A stretch of 8,179 nt of DNA from Peptococcaceae bacterium (GTDB taxonomy: Bacteria > Bacillota > Peptococcia > Peptococcales > Peptococcaceae). Below are positions 7,178 to 8,179 of this stretch, one piece after another. The translations under genes were made by a program, and so were the position numbers. Location: positions 1 through 8,179 of the forward strand of contig JAFNVD010000127.1 in NCBI GenBank assembly GCA_017383785.1. Reading direction: 5' to 3'. Numbering within the stretch: the first letter of the stretch is position 1; the number at the start of each line of letters is the position of its first letter. Below the pieces are notes generated by a model. The model was given only the letters and a program-made list of their open reading frames with translations, was not told the DNA's origin and searched no databases.

Positions 7178-8179
7178 TTAGCCAAACAAATTCATTACAT
7201 CTTTGAATGTGACAAATATAATCAATGTCATCAAAAATGCAAAACCAATCATATTTAAAAAGCCTTCTTTTTCAGGTGCAATCGGTTTTCCACGCAGCCC
7301 TTCATACAAGAGCAATAACACCTTGCTGCCATCCAAAGCAGGAATCGGCAGCATATTGATAATCCCTAAATTGATAGACAACAGTGCCGCCAAATTAAAT
7401 ACATAAATCCAGCCCTGTTCGGTAGATTGGTCAATAATCCGGATAATGCCTACCGGCCCTGTAAGGCCTTCTTCTTCATCCATAATATCCACTTTGCCGG
7501 TGAATAAATCGCCCAGTACATCTACCATCATGACTGATGTTTCCCAAGTAGCTTGTGCACCTAAAGTAATACCGCGAATCGGCCCTACCGCTTTGCGTTC
7601 AGCTGTAAGCGCATAAATACCCAGCATTACTTTCTGTTCGGTTTCATTCCATTCCGGCTGCATTGTTAAAGGAATGGTTTCCATTACACCGTCTGTATTC
7701 TCACGTTCTACAATTACCTGCATAGGCTGTTCCACAGGAGCCTGCACAATCACTGCAGTCAGTTCTGCCCAGGTATCTACCGCTATACCATCAACTTCTA
7801 CAATGGTATCACCCGGTAAGAGCCCCGCTGTATGTGCCGGTCCGTTTTCAACAACTGCAGAAATGGTAGTACCCGGATTGGCAATCGGAACGGCTTCCCC
7901 GGCAATCATAAACATCAATGCAAAAATAATGATTGCACTCAGCATATTCATAAAACTGCCGGCAGACGCAAAAATAATACGCTGCCATACCGGACGATTC
8001 TGGTATCTACGCTCGGAAGGCACATCAATCTGCTCTACACCGCTACGTTCTTCCTCTTCTACATCTTCCCCCAATACGCGAACAAAACCACCCAATGGCA
8101 AGAGACGCAAGGAATATTTGGTTTCACCAATTTGTTTGGCAAACACCAATGGCCCCATACCAATGCTAAATTCATCCAC
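7178..8179 (-). CDS. rseP: RseP/RasP-type site-2 intramembrane zinc metalloprotease (N-terminus outside window)
   Basis: Membrane-embedded protease that cuts transmembrane segments, typically anti-sigma factors already trimmed by a site-1 protease or leftover signal peptides. The fragment has 333 residues. It begins just after the first membrane helix with VDEFSIGMGP, so the HExxH zinc motif and roughly 30-40 residues lie beyond base 8179. The GTG at the edge is an internal valine, not a start. It contains the LRLLPLGGFVRVLGED strand region (~25-39), a membrane segment ~70-94, one PDZ domain (~104-172), LTGPVGI (239-245), a membrane segment ~257-277, and NMLPIPALDG (275-284) with zinc ligand D283. 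A last helix is ~308-325. The single PDZ fits Gram-positive RasP rather than the two-PDZ E. coli form. The usual LDGGR/H is LDGSK here. It lies upstream of ispG with a 28-nt gap; dxr would be expected further upstream. Confidence 0.95.
   Translation of the reverse strand: MDEFSIGMGPLVFAKQIGETKYSLRLLPLGGFVRVLGEDVEEEERSGVEQIDVPSERRYQNRPVWQRIIFASAGSFMNMLSAIIIFALMFMIAGEAVPIANPGTTISAVVENGPAHTAGLLPGDTIVEVDGIAVDTWAELTAVIVQAPVEQPMQVIVERENTDGVMETIPLTMQPEWNETEQKVMLGIYALTAERKAVGPIRGITLGAQATWETSVMMVDVLGDLFTGKVDIMDEEEGLTGPVGIIRIIDQSTEQGWIYVFNLAALLSINLGIINMLPIPALDGSKVLLLLYEGLRGKPIAPEKEGFLNMIGFAFLMTLIIFVTFKDVMNLFG

Noticed and set aside
8177..8179. GTG at the window edge as a start codon for rseP
   Set aside because: The residues that follow (VDEFSIGMGP) normally come after the HExxH helix, so this GTG is an internal valine codon and the gene continues past the window.

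Overview
The window looks like a stretch of core chromosome from a member of the Firmicutes (Bacillota). The evidence is a Gram-positive-type replicative polymerase PolC encoded beside proS, ispG and rseP, matching the conserved block dxr-rseP-(ispG)-proS-polC-rimP-nusA known from Bacilli and Clostridia. By-eye base composition is moderate (low to mid 40s % GC). A Negativicutes-like lineage is possible, but the sequence alone does not prove it.

Layout: all five genes lie on the minus strand, so transcription runs from high to low coordinates. In that order they are: rseP (8179-7178, missing its N-terminus at the window edge), ispG (7149-6085), proS (6003-4300), an MgtC/SapB-family membrane protein (4278-3697) and polC (3672-1, missing only its last few codons). 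Spacers are 28, 81, 21 and 24 nt. No stretch over 300 bases lacks a gene. No RNA gene, mobile element, CRISPR array or plus-strand gene is supported.

The genes combine envelope proteolysis (RseP), isoprenoid precursor synthesis by the MEP pathway (IspG), prolyl-tRNA charging (ProRS), a small membrane protein often linked to Mg2+ stress (MgtC/SapB) and chromosome replication (PolC). Most are housekeeping genes probably co-transcribed from upstream. The only clear internal regulatory region is the 81-nt ispG-proS spacer. A near-consensus sigma-70/sigma-A promoter straddles the end of ispG, and a short perfect dyad follows it in the proS leader.

The most notable observation is in PolC. The frame 3672-1 is open throughout (1,224 codons) and reaches the C-terminal clamp-binding motif, so the protein is about 1,227 residues instead of about 1,440. 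The missing part is the DnaQ-type 3'-5' proofreading exonuclease that normally interrupts the PHP domain. Here the PHP domain is continuous, and all nine predicted PHP metal ligands are present. Other points of interest are the MgtC/SapB gene placed between proS and polC, a terminator-like hairpin inside the start of polC, and a non-ATG start for ispG.
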